Assembly: GCF_003013475.1 (NCBI RefSeq)
Contig: NZ_PXZO01000032.1
Coordinates: 41,030-105,029, forward strand
From: Brevibacillus porteri
GTDB taxonomy: Bacteria; Bacillota; Bacilli; Brevibacillales; Brevibacillaceae
Direction of reading: 5' to 3'
Length of the DNA: 64,000 nt
How positions within the stretch are numbered: position 1 is the first letter of the stretch; every line of letters starts with the position of its first letter. This document shows, piece after piece, positions 56,540 through 64,000 of the stretch. Under the pieces are notes generated by a model. It had not been told where the DNA came from. It made no database searches and saw nothing but the letters and a program-made list of their open reading frames with translations. Made by a program: the position numbers and the translations under genes.

Positions 56540-57826
56540 TTATTGATCGCCAGGTTGTACAGTTGGGAATCCAAAGCCACTAGCGATATCGTCACCTACA
56601 GCAGCGTTGGAGCCACCTTTGATGTCATTTCCTGTCGCACGTTTTTGCAATTCTACGCGAACATCTTGATTGCTCCAAGATGGGTTGGATGCCCAGATTT
56701 TTGCAGCCAAACCTGAAATGTGTGGTGTTGCCATGGAGGTTCCGCTAATGGAGTTATAGCCTCCGTTATTCCATGTAGACTGAATAGCGCGTCCTGGTGC
56801 TGATACTTCCACATCGCGCTCTTGAATCACGTAGTCTCCCGCTTGCCCGCTCTTGCCACGAGAAGAGAAGTCAGCTACACGGTAGGTACCGTTTTGTTGA
56901 ACATTCTCTAACGCTGCTACGGCTACTGTATTCACTAATGCGCCAGGGTAGCCAATGCTATTCACTGTCGGTCCAGAGTTACCGGCTGCAGCGACGACTA
57001 ATACACCGTTTTGGTTTGCATACGTGATGGCACTTTCCATAAGGGTACTCTTTCTGCTAGAGCCAAGGGACATAGAGACGATCGTTTTCACGCCTAATTG
57101 AGCGGATTGGTCAGCAGCGTAACGAATGGCATAGGCAATGTCATCCTCATAGCCGGAGCCTGAGTCATCCAATACTTTATATGCCCATAGCTTTGCATCT
57201 GGTGCTACACCATAAATACCTGCGCCACTGCCACCGTCAGCGAGAACAGTTCCAGCGACGTGTGTTCCATGACCATGCGCATCGTTGCAAGCACCGGTAA
57301 CAACAGGAGAAGCTTGCGTGAAATCGTTGCACTGCTCTGCGTTAGCGGTTAAGTCCGGGTGCTGCGTAAACACGCCAGTATCCAGGACTGCAACACGAAC
57401 ATCTGCACCTCCGGCCGTAGCAGAGAGGGACTGGTTCTTATAGATGGCTTTAATTCCCCACGGAACGACTGCCGCAGGAGAGAACTCTGGCTCGCTTGCC
57501 TGATCTTCTTCTATATACTCAGCGATCTTTAATTTTTTCAACACGGTAATTTTTACATTGGGATCGCTTTTCAGCTGGTTAAGTTGATCGCTATTTACAT
57601 CGAGAGTAAAGCCCTCTTGACCAAAATCATGGCGTACGTCCAGTGGTTCAGCAAAATAACCAGTTCTCACATCCGAATCTGACTGAATTAATACCCGTGC
57701 AGTACCAAGTTCACTGAATTCACTGGTTGAATCATTACTGGCTGCCCCCACACCTGTGAAGACACTCATCACTAGCGCCGAAGAGAGTAAACCCATTGCC
57801 CACCACTTGCCGGTTCTTTTTTTCAA
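56540..57826 (-). CDS. Secreted subtilisin-like serine protease (S8)
   Basis: 428 residues. Signal peptide (MKKRTGKWWAMGLLSSALVM, SVFTGVGAA), I9-type propeptide to about residue 115, then the subtilase domain: Asp149 in VAVLDTG, His186 in HGHGTHVAG, oxyanion Asn283 in AAAGNSGP, Ser364 in SGTSMATPH. Cys166 and Cys180 may form a disulfide near the active site (CNDFTQASPVVTGACND), unusual for classical subtilisins. TTG 57826 follows AAGGAGGAG. Confidence 0.93.
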   Translation of the reverse strand: MKKRTGKWWAMGLLSSALVMSVFTGVGAASNDSTSEFSELGTARVLIQSDSDVRTGYFAEPLDVRHDFGQEGFTLDVNSDQLNQLKSDPNVKITVLKKLKIAEYIEEDQASEPEFSPAAVVPWGIKAIYKNQSLSATAGGADVRVAVLDTGVFTQHPDLTANAEQCNDFTQASPVVTGACNDAHGHGTHVAGTVLADGGSGAGIYGVAPDAKLWAYKVLDDSGSGYEDDIAYAIRYAADQSAQLGVKTIVSMSLGSSRKSTLMESAITYANQNGVLVVAAAGNSGPTVNSIGYPGALVNTVAVAALENVQQNGTYRVADFSSRGKSGQAGDYVIQERDVEVSAPGRAIQSTWNNGGYNSISGTSMATPHISGLAAKIWASNPSWSNQDVRVELQKRATGNDIKGGSNAAVGDDIASGFGFPTVQPGDQ

Positions 57827-57882
57827 ACTGTTCTCCTCCTTAAAGAAATTTAGTCTGTGTAGTTCATGATGTGCATGGCGTT

Positions 57883-57911
57883 AATATACATATCTGTAAA
57901 AAATTTGTAAA
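57883..57911 (-). promoter_or_regulatory. Promoter of the subtilase gene
   Basis: Minus strand TTTACA (57911-57906), 17-bp spacer, TATATT (57888-57883), about 57 bp before the TTG start, in AT-rich sequence. Confidence 0.6.
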
Positions 57912-58024
57912 TATTTATTTATTAAAATAAAGTTCACAATTTGGTAAAAATTAAGTTAAATTACATAAAATACCAAAAATGTTGTCATGTTTAAAAACTT
58001 TCCTTGTTATTCCGAACATTACAT

Positions 58025-58143
58025 CCAACAGAATGGCTACCTGTAAGCCTCCCGACTACTACCCAAGAGCCCCTCTTAGTTGCATTGTCCCTGCTCGGAT
58101 GCAACAGCGAGGATTTTGTCGTTCTTTGCTGATCATCTGTTAG
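58025..58143. other. Structured intergenic segment (possible non-coding RNA or leader)
   Basis: In the gene-free stretch 57827-58209: a long-range pair CCAACAGA (58025-58032) with TCTGTTAG (58136-58143), enclosing hairpins AAGAG-CCC-CTCTT (58065-58077) and GTTGCAT (58079-58085) with ATGCAAC (58099-58105). GC-richer than the AT-rich protease promoter region beside it. No ORF with a ribosome site. It does not match riboswitch classes whose consensus I know. Confidence 0.4.
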
Positions 58144-58209
58144 GGAATTAGCATTTCGCAATTGTTGCCAAATAGGGTAGAATAGAGGCAACGGAAGGTG
58201 AATATACAG

Positions 58210-58944
58210 ATGACATCAGTATCAATATCCAAGCGGCTACAAACGATTGCCCGCTATTGTCCAGAAGGAGCCCGCGTCGCCGACATCGGGTCGGATCATG
58301 CGTTGTTGGCTTCTTATTTGCTTGTAAAAGGAATGGCTTCCTTCGTGATCGCAGGCGAATTGAATGAAGGGCCTTTTCAAGCGGCACAAAAACAAATACA
58401 TACATTGCAGGTAAAAGATCGCGCTTCGGTGCGTAAAGGAAACGGACTCGCGGTATTACAGCCTGGCGAAGCAGATGTAATCTGCATTGCGGGGATGGGC
58501 GGACAACTGATCGTTTCCATTTTGGAAGCAGGAAAAGACAAACTCGAAGGTGTGCAACGCCTGATTCTGCAACCAAACGTAGGGGAAGAAGCGGTTCGCC
58601 TGTGGATGATAGAGAATGGTTGGCAGTTAATCGCAGAGTCCATTTTGCAGGAGGACGGCGTGATTTATGAGATTCTCGTTGCAGAACGAGGCAATCCTAC
58701 CTTGCCTTATGAGGGCAAAGATCGTACACAGCAAGAGCTTCTGCGCATTGGTCCATTTCTTTGGGAGGAAAAATCAGACGTATTACAAGAGAAGTGGCTG
58801 AGCGAGCAAGAAAAATGGCAAAAGGTCATCGTTCAATTAAAGCGTTCGGACAAGCCGGAAGCAGCAGAACGAATTAAAGAAATCGAAGCAGAAGTAAAAT
58901 GGATCGATGAGGTGATTGCATGCTTGCGCACGGACAAACAGTAA
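58210..58944 (+). CDS. trmK: tRNA (adenine(22)-N(1))-methyltransferase TrmK
   Basis: 244 residues: SAM site [19 protein letters not shown], then [18 protein letters not shown] and [21 protein letters not shown]-terminal coiled-coil ([17 protein letters not shown]). ATG 58210 is 11 nt after GGAAGG. trmK follows sigA (and cccA) in Bacillus, with nif3-like yqfO next, as here. Confidence 0.94.
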   Translation: MTSVSISKRLQTIARYCPEGARVADIGSDHALLASYLLVKGMASFVIAGELNEGPFQAAQKQIHTLQVKDRASVRKGNGLAVLQPGEADVICIAGMGGQLIVSILEAGKDKLEGVQRLILQPNVGEEAVRLWMIENGWQLIAESILQEDGVIYEILVAERGNPTLPYEGKDRTQQELLRIGPFLWEEKSDVLQEKWLSEQEKWQKVIVQLKRSDKPEAAERIKEIEAEVKWIDEVIACLRTDKQ

Positions 58945-60035
58945 TCCAGTATGTAGAACGTCTGGCGCCAAAATCGTTGGCGATGGAAGGCGACAAGATT
59001 GGCCTTCATATAGGCACCTTGCAAAAAAAGGTAAAAAAAGTAATGATCGCACTAGACGTGCTGGAATCTGTGGTGGATGAAGCAATTGCAGAGGGTGTAG
59101 ACCTGATTGTGGCACACCATGCCGTCATTTATCGACCACTCAAACACCTCCGGACGGATCTCGCCGCAGGACGTGTGTTCGAAAAGCTGATCAAACACGA
59201 CATTGCTGTATACACAGCCCATACCAATTTGGATGTTGCGTACGGGGGGATGAACGATTGGCTTGCAGAAGCGGTTGGACTCACTGACATTGATGTACTG
59301 GATGTTCTTTCACGAGAGGCTTGGAAGAAGCTCGTCGTATTCGTACCCGCTACCCATAAGGAAGCAGTATTTTCCGCTCTTGCAGAAGCGGGTGCAGGGC
59401 ATGTAGGCAACTATAGCCACTGTTCTTTTCAGACAGAAGGGACTGGAACCTTTTTACCAGGAGAAGGAACGAATCCCCATATCGGTTCGACAGGCCAGTT
59501 GGAAAAAGCAGAGGAAGTTCGCATCGAGATGATTGTTCCCGCTTCCAGACAATCGGCTGCGGTCAAAGCCATGCTTGCTGCCCATCCCTACGAAGAAGTC
59601 GCCTATGACATCATTCCTTTGGAGCAGTCCGGAACTGTATACGGAATTGGACGTATTGGCATTCTACCTGCACCACTGACGCTGCGTGAGTTTGCTTTGC
59701 TTGTCAAAGAACGGTTTTCCCTCCATGGTCTTCGCGTAGTTGGTGACTTGGATGCGACAGTCAAAAAAGTAGCGGTAGTAGGTGGAGACGGTAGCTCTTT
59801 TGTTTCCAAAGCCATTTTTAAAGGCGCGGATGTTTATTTAACCGGAGACATTGGGTATCACACCGCACACGATGCACAAGCAGAAGGCTTGTCGATCGTA
59901 GATGCAGGTCACAATATCGAAAAAATCATGAAGGAAAAGCTGGCGGCCATCTTGCTTGAACAATTGCAGGCAAATGGTTACGAAACAGAGGTTATTCCTT
60001 CGCGCGTGCACACAGATCCGTTCCAGTTTGTATAA
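58920..60035 (+). CDS. Nif3-like dinuclear metal centre protein (YqfO)
   Basis: 371 residues. Metal ligands in [14 protein letters not shown] and, at the end, [15 protein letters not shown]; a PII/CutA-like domain is inserted in the middle (about 135-235: [20 protein letters not shown] to [18 protein letters not shown]). Overlaps trmK by 25 bp. Probable GTP cyclohydrolase I type 2-like fold, function uncertain. Confidence 0.93.
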   Translation: MLAHGQTVIQYVERLAPKSLAMEGDKIGLHIGTLQKKVKKVMIALDVLESVVDEAIAEGVDLIVAHHAVIYRPLKHLRTDLAAGRVFEKLIKHDIAVYTAHTNLDVAYGGMNDWLAEAVGLTDIDVLDVLSREAWKKLVVFVPATHKEAVFSALAEAGAGHVGNYSHCSFQTEGTGTFLPGEGTNPHIGSTGQLEKAEEVRIEMIVPASRQSAAVKAMLAAHPYEEVAYDIIPLEQSGTVYGIGRIGILPAPLTLREFALLVKERFSLHGLRVVGDLDATVKKVAVVGGDGSSFVSKAIFKGADVYLTGDIGYHTAHDAQAEGLSIVDAGHNIEKIMKEKLAAILLEQLQANGYETEVIPSRVHTDPFQFV

Positions 60036-60091
60036 GACGTAGCAGGATCAATCTTTGGTTGCCTGCCAGATGAAGTGTAGGAGGATTTTAT

Positions 60092-62092
60092 GTGCAAAAA
60101 CTAATCCGAACGATTTCTTGTGGATTATTAACGTTAAGCTTACTCACCCCCGGCGTCGCATCAGCGGCTGGGGGCTTATTGCCATACAATGACATCAACA
60201 AGCACTGGGCGAGAAACGCAATCATTCAAGGTGTGCAGCTCGGTTTGTTTGAGGCTGGTCCAAATGTTCCGAAGTTTTACCCAAATCGTGACATGACACG
60301 TGCGGAATTTCTCGTTATGATCGATCGTCTTTATTACGGTGGGCAGTATCAGATCTATCCGCTTACTTTCTTATCCGAGCATTCGGAGTGGGCGCGAGCA
60401 GAAGGTTTTCAGGAACCGTATTTGCCGTATAAAGATGTTGATCGCCTGACCTGGATGTACAAACCAACGTTGCGCATTTCCACGATCTTGGACAGACTGT
60501 ACGGGCCAAATGCGATTCAGTACATTTTTCCTGGTGAGATGATGAAGCCGAATCAGCCGATCACCAACGAAGAAGCTGCCAAGATATTGCAAATGTTCAC
60601 GATGTCTCCAGATAGTAAAAATGCTTGGGAAGAAGTGCGTTCATGGGGATGGCTAGAGGGAGAAAAAACGGATCGGGTGAAGCGGGGAGATGCTGCAGTC
60701 GCAGCTGATCGCATGGTGAATTATTTCCTTCAGGATGGAATCATGCCTCTGTTGGATTATGATGGGAAAAAGTTCCCGATGGTCCCGGATATCGAAGAGG
60801 TATTGCCGTTATTCGCAACCTATGTAGATCCCAAAACAACTGAAGAACAGATTTATGTAGATGCGGCTGCCGCTATTCGCAGTAGAAATGATAGTGAAGA
60901 GACATTTGCGCAGTTACGCAAGCTGGCCGATTCCTCCTTCCCCAATCAAGTCGGTGTTCACTATTTATTGAGCTGGAATCCTGAAACACCGCTTGAAACC
61001 AATCTGGATGAAGCTTTTCTTGCTATCGACGCTTACCTCGAGGACAGAATCATTCTCCCGGGCACACTCGGGCTATTAACTGCCAATGTGTACGATATTG
61101 CCTTGCAGCTAGGGAACACGGATCAAAGCCAGTATCAAAAAGTGCTCGACCGCTTCAGTGTCTATGAACAAAAATTCAAGCGAAATCCCAAAGAATGGGA
61201 ATCGGTTGCCGTGTATTTGGGGGCACTAGAAATCAGGGGTGGTCAGATAGACCTGGCGTTGGCACGTTACAAGCAATTTGCTGACAGAAGCCCAGAAGCA
61301 TTGTTGAATACTTCCTATTATTATTTGCAGGAAGGACGTATTCAGGAAGCAGAAGAAGTTCTTGCTGCGATGAAACCGAAAGCGTCAGACAGCAGAATGA
61401 AACAACTGGACAAAATGTTGCGTCAAGAGTTTGCCTCTTTAAAAGATCAGCCAGCTATTATTTCTGATTTGGGATACTCTTTGCGTCAGTTGGACAATGC
61501 CGACACCTACCAAGTGAAGGGCGAAGCGGTGTTGAGTGGATTGACGTTCTCATACACGCAGGATATTAACAAGGAAAAACAAATAAGCAGAATATCCGGC
61601 TTTTATCAATCTCCTCAAAAACTAATATCAGACAAGTTGCTCTCTTATACAGATGGGAAAACAAACACGCAATACTCGTACGATACGGATCGGCAGACAT
61701 GGGACAAGAATAGAACGGACAAAGTTGACTTTTTGCACGAGTGGGTTGGTGCTGTCAAGGTAACCGATCGTGCTAAGGAGCTTCATGCTCGCTACTACAA
61801 GCAATCTTACGGGAAGTACGATGTCATTACGGAATGGATTCCGGGCTCTATGCTAGTAGAGAAATCAAATAAGGTTACGCTCGGACAAGGAAAAGTGAAA
61901 GACGTTCCTTTGTTCATGAACAAGTATTATATTGATCGGGCCAGCGACCAAATTGTTAAACATACGTGGCGTTATGAAGAAATTTATGAGGGCGACGGAT
62001 ATGTAGCCTATTCGGGTACCGACAATTACGACTTTACAAGCAATGTTGTATTTTCGATACCTGATGATGTTCGAAAAGGGGTGGCTCCATGA
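60092..62092 (+). CDS. S-layer homology domain protein
   Basis: 666 residues: signal peptide (LTLSLLTPGVASA), then SLH units: PYNDINKHWARNAIIQGVQL with FYPNRDMTRAEFLVMIDRLY; a second, weaker PYKDVDRLTWMYKPTL with PNQPITNEEAAKILQMF; a third around WGWLEGEKTDRVKRGDAAVA. The middle has TPR-like helices (LALARYKQFADRSPEALLNT, YYLQEGRIQEAEEVLAAMKP), the C-terminal 200 residues a beta-rich domain. Probably tethered to the cell wall. GTG 60092 follows AGGAGG. Coupled to the CtpA gene by a 4-bp overlap. Confidence 0.87.
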   Translation: MQKLIRTISCGLLTLSLLTPGVASAAGGLLPYNDINKHWARNAIIQGVQLGLFEAGPNVPKFYPNRDMTRAEFLVMIDRLYYGGQYQIYPLTFLSEHSEWARAEGFQEPYLPYKDVDRLTWMYKPTLRISTILDRLYGPNAIQYIFPGEMMKPNQPITNEEAAKILQMFTMSPDSKNAWEEVRSWGWLEGEKTDRVKRGDAAVAADRMVNYFLQDGIMPLLDYDGKKFPMVPDIEEVLPLFATYVDPKTTEEQIYVDAAAAIRSRNDSEETFAQLRKLADSSFPNQVGVHYLLSWNPETPLETNLDEAFLAIDAYLEDRIILPGTLGLLTANVYDIALQLGNTDQSQYQKVLDRFSVYEQKFKRNPKEWESVAVYLGALEIRGGQIDLALARYKQFADRSPEALLNTSYYYLQEGRIQEAEEVLAAMKPKASDSRMKQLDKMLRQEFASLKDQPAIISDLGYSLRQLDNADTYQVKGEAVLSGLTFSYTQDINKEKQISRISGFYQSPQKLISDKLLSYTDGKTNTQYSYDTDRQTWDKNRTDKVDFLHEWVGAVKVTDRAKELHARYYKQSYGKYDVITEWIPGSMLVEKSNKVTLGQGKVKDVPLFMNKYYIDRASDQIVKHTWRYEEIYEGDGYVAYSGTDNYDFTSNVVFSIPDDVRKGVAP

Positions 62093-63585
62093 AGCGAATT
62101 AGTCAATGGGCAATAGCAATTGTCCTACTACTTACAACTGTTCTTCCTGTGCAAGCGGCAGAGTATCCTTACGAAGAAACGGAAGAAGTGTTCCTGCACG
62201 TCATGGAGAGCCACTTGAGCAAGCCGGCAGCCAAACAATTGGTAAAAGGGGCTCTAGAGGTGGTCAGCGAGCAGGCCAAACTGAAAAAACAGCTTCAGTT
62301 CGAAGTTTCTGAAGAAGATGATACTTGGGACGAGTTAGAATTGAGGCTTGCAGAATGGCAGAAGAAAGGCGGGTTTGATACGCAGACGATGAACACTTGG
62401 GCGATTGATGGAATGATCTCCACGCTCAATGACCCGCACAGCGTATTTTTTACCCAAGATGAATTGCGTCTGTTCCAATCTGACGTTGAAAATCAATTTG
62501 TTGGATTTGGCTTTCGTCTGCGGCTGCAAAATGATCATATTATCATCCGTGAAATCGTTCCGAATTCTCCAGCAGCAGCATCGTCCTTGCAACGAGGCGA
62601 TCAATTGATCAAAGTCAATGAGACCTCGTTGGTCGGAAAGACTTTTGAAGAAGCGTATGCTTATTTGAAGGGCAACGAAGGGACCGAAGCCGTTCTTACT
62701 GTATATCGTCCATCCGACAAACGGGAGCACCAAGTGAAGCTGAAGCGTGCCTTCATGACCTTGCCGGAAGCGGAAGGACAGATGTTTACGAAAGGCGCGG
62801 TTGGCTATATCAGTCTTGAAACATTCGGATCAGAAGGAGCTATCCAGGTAAGGGATAAGCTCGCAGACCTTTCCCGTGTGCAAAAACCGTTGTCCGGATT
62901 GGTGTTAGACCTACGTGATAATGGCGGGGGATACTTGGCCACAGCGCGGGACATCGCGAGCCTCTTTATGGAAGAAGGCTTGCTGATGTACACCACGAAT
63001 CGCAATGGGGTAGAGGTAGAGACGTGGGTACGAAATGGGCAGGATATCGGCATTCCAGTGCGAATTTTGGTAAACGGCGGAACAGCTTCTGCATCTGAGC
63101 TGTTGTCAGGTGCGCTGCGTGATCATAGTATCGCCAAACTTGTGGGTACCAAAACATTTGGAAAAGGGAGTGCCCAACAAGTTATTCCGTTGTCAGACGG
63201 TGACGCACTCAAGCTTACACTGAATGAATATTTTACTCCTAAGCATACCGTGGTGAATCACGTAGGGCTTCAACCAGATATGGTTGTGGAGGATTATGGA
63301 GCACAAGTAGTAGAAGCTCTCCATTCCTTGAACGTCAGGACGTGGGAACTGAGTGACGCAGAAGGCGACACAGTCATCAATGGAATTCCTTTCCCGACAG
63401 TGGATCCTCTCTTTAAACAAATGCCTCAAGGGCTGCAAATCCGAGCTGCTGTACTCTCGCATTTGCTGGGTGATCCGTCCATTGGTGAAAAAGATTATGT
63501 GGCACTTGCTCCTTATTTGAAAAAGTATCCTGCACTCAAACTGCAAACGAAAAATGGTGTCAACACCCTCACATTTACTTCGTAA
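62089..63585 (+). CDS. C-terminal processing peptidase (S41, CtpA-like) with PDZ domain
   Basis: 498 residues: signal peptide (QWAIAIVLLLTTVLPVQAA), helical N-terminal part with DGMISTLNDPHSVFFTQDEL, PDZ (IVPNSPAAASSLQRGDQLIK), protease core with GLVLDLRDNGGGYLATARDI, catalytic Ser in NGGTASASELLSGALRD and Lys in KTFGKGSAQQVIPLSDG. ATG overlaps the SLH gene stop (ATGA). It may process the SLH protein or other exported proteins. Confidence 0.94.
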   Translation: MKRISQWAIAIVLLLTTVLPVQAAEYPYEETEEVFLHVMESHLSKPAAKQLVKGALEVVSEQAKLKKQLQFEVSEEDDTWDELELRLAEWQKKGGFDTQTMNTWAIDGMISTLNDPHSVFFTQDELRLFQSDVENQFVGFGFRLRLQNDHIIIREIVPNSPAAASSLQRGDQLIKVNETSLVGKTFEEAYAYLKGNEGTEAVLTVYRPSDKREHQVKLKRAFMTLPEAEGQMFTKGAVGYISLETFGSEGAIQVRDKLADLSRVQKPLSGLVLDLRDNGGGYLATARDIASLFMEEGLLMYTTNRNGVEVETWVRNGQDIGIPVRILVNGGTASASELLSGALRDHSIAKLVGTKTFGKGSAQQVIPLSDGDALKLTLNEYFTPKHTVVNHVGLQPDMVVEDYGAQVVEALHSLNVRTWELSDAEGDTVINGIPFPTVDPLFKQMPQGLQIRAAVLSHLLGDPSIGEKDYVALAPYLKKYPALKLQTKNGVNTLTFTS

Positions 63586-63608
63586 GCAAGATCCCCTGTC
63601 GCTTTTTT

Positions 63609-64000
63609 GAAGTGCACCCCTTAGAATAGACATTGGAAAAACCCATAGGGAAATCCGATGTAATTCTAGGGGGTGCTTTTCGTCATGGCAGTGAAAGGAC
63701 AGAAATTTAAACATTATCCAGAATCACTCAAAGTAGAAGCAGTTCGCTTGCACGTGGAAGAGGGATGGAGCTACAGAAAGATTGCCGAACACCTAGGGGT
63801 CCAGGATAAATATCGCGTCAGAACTTGGATGAGGAAGTATCGCGAAAGTGGAGAGGTATCATTCAAGGACGGGCGTGGAAATCCTCATCGGGTTGAAACG
63901 GAGCAGGACCGGGAGATTCGGCGTCTACAAATGGAGGTAGATGTTTTAAAAAAGTGGTTACAAATCTTGAATCGGGAGGGTTGGAAAACAAGCACATCGT
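63609..64000 (+). mobile_element. IS3-family insertion sequence, left end (cut by window)
   Basis: Begins near TGAAGTGCACCCC (63609), 24 bp after the ctpA stop. GCACCCCTTAGAAT (63614-63627) is inverted at ATTCTAGGGGGTGC (63663-63676). The transposase OrfA starts at 63685. The right end is outside the window; the exact left boundary is inferred. Confidence 0.75.
63685..64000 (+). CDS. IS3-family transposase OrfA (partial)
   Basis: At least 105 residues, open at the window edge. Helix-turn-helix: PESLKVEAVRLHVEEGWSYR, KIAEHLGVQDKYRVRTWMRK; then a leucine-rich segment (DREIRRLQMEVDVLKKWLQI) typical of OrfA of the IS3/IS150 group. A slippery-like A AAA AAG at 63948-63954 could allow -1 frameshifting to OrfB, not checkable here. 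ATG 63685 is 9 nt after TAGGGGG, which lies in the right arm of the inverted repeat. Confidence 0.88.
   Translation, partial: MAVKGQKFKHYPESLKVEAVRLHVEEGWSYRKIAEHLGVQDKYRVRTWMRKYRESGEVSFKDGRGNPHRVETEQDREIRRLQMEVDVLKKWLQILNREGWKTSTS

Overview
The window is one contiguous stretch of a low-to-medium GC, endospore-forming Firmicute chromosome. Gene content and protein sequences fit the Brevibacillus brevis group (Paenibacillaceae). This is inferred from the conserved lepA-hemW-hrcA-grpE-dnaK-dnaJ-prmA-rsmE-mtaB block, the rpsU-yqeY-nfeD-floA-yqfB-yqfC-yqfD-phoH-ybeY-dgkA-cdd-era-yqzL-recO-glyQS-ccpN-yqfL-dnaG-sigA block, sporulation genes, strong AGGAGG ribosome binding sites, TTG/GTG starts, and CIRCE, Fur and T-box control elements of the Bacillus type. 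No tRNA, rRNA, CRISPR array or prophage was seen.

Layout. 1-3.0 kb: end of a CocE/NonD-type hydrolase, a methyltransferase with a rubredoxin-like N-terminus, and an ECF sigma/anti-sigma pair. 3.0-4.2 kb: a GNAT gene and a possible broken small gene. 4.2-17 kb: translation factor LepA, HemW, the HrcA-controlled heat-shock genes and RNA/protein modification enzymes; a 1.4-kb insert (proline-rich ORF and YcaC-like hydrolase) splits lepA from hemW and is bounded by a diverged copy of the lepA 3' end. 17-23.7 kb: nudix hydrolase, deoC, LrgA/LrgB-like pair, Na/Pi-cotransporter-like protein, RlmI-like methyltransferase, small conserved proteins, ddl. 23.8-33.6 kb: a complete petrobactin-type (3,4-dihydroxybenzoate/citrate/spermidine) siderophore operon asbABCDEF behind a Fur box, lying between two paralogous genes for secreted proteins of unknown function. 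33.6-45.8 kb: murF, HIT protein, rpsU, yqeY, a sigma-W-like promoter with nfeD-floA, sporulation genes yqfC-yqfD, phoH, ybeY, dgkA, cdd, era, yqzL, recO. 45.8-54 kb: T-box-controlled glyQS, ccpN and its partner, dnaG, sigA. 54-63.6 kb: membrane proteins, an acyl-CoA dehydrogenase, a secreted subtilase, a structured intergenic segment, trmK, a Nif3-like gene, and an S-layer-homology protein coupled to a CtpA-type protease. 63.6 kb to the end: the left end of an IS3-family element.

How the genes fit together. Most of the window is housekeeping: translation quality control, heat-shock chaperones, rRNA/tRNA modification, peptidoglycan precursors (ddl, murF), replication and transcription (dnaG, sigA). 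The accessory part is iron acquisition: AsbF makes 3,4-dihydroxybenzoate, AsbC activates it onto AsbD, AsbE moves it to spermidine, and AsbA/AsbB join the arms to citrate. No siderophore exporter or importer lies here. The most noteworthy structural observation is that two inserts (after lepA and after ddl) are each followed by a diverged copy of the upstream gene's 3' end. At ddl, the tandem-duplicated unit appears to have been opened by the asb operon.
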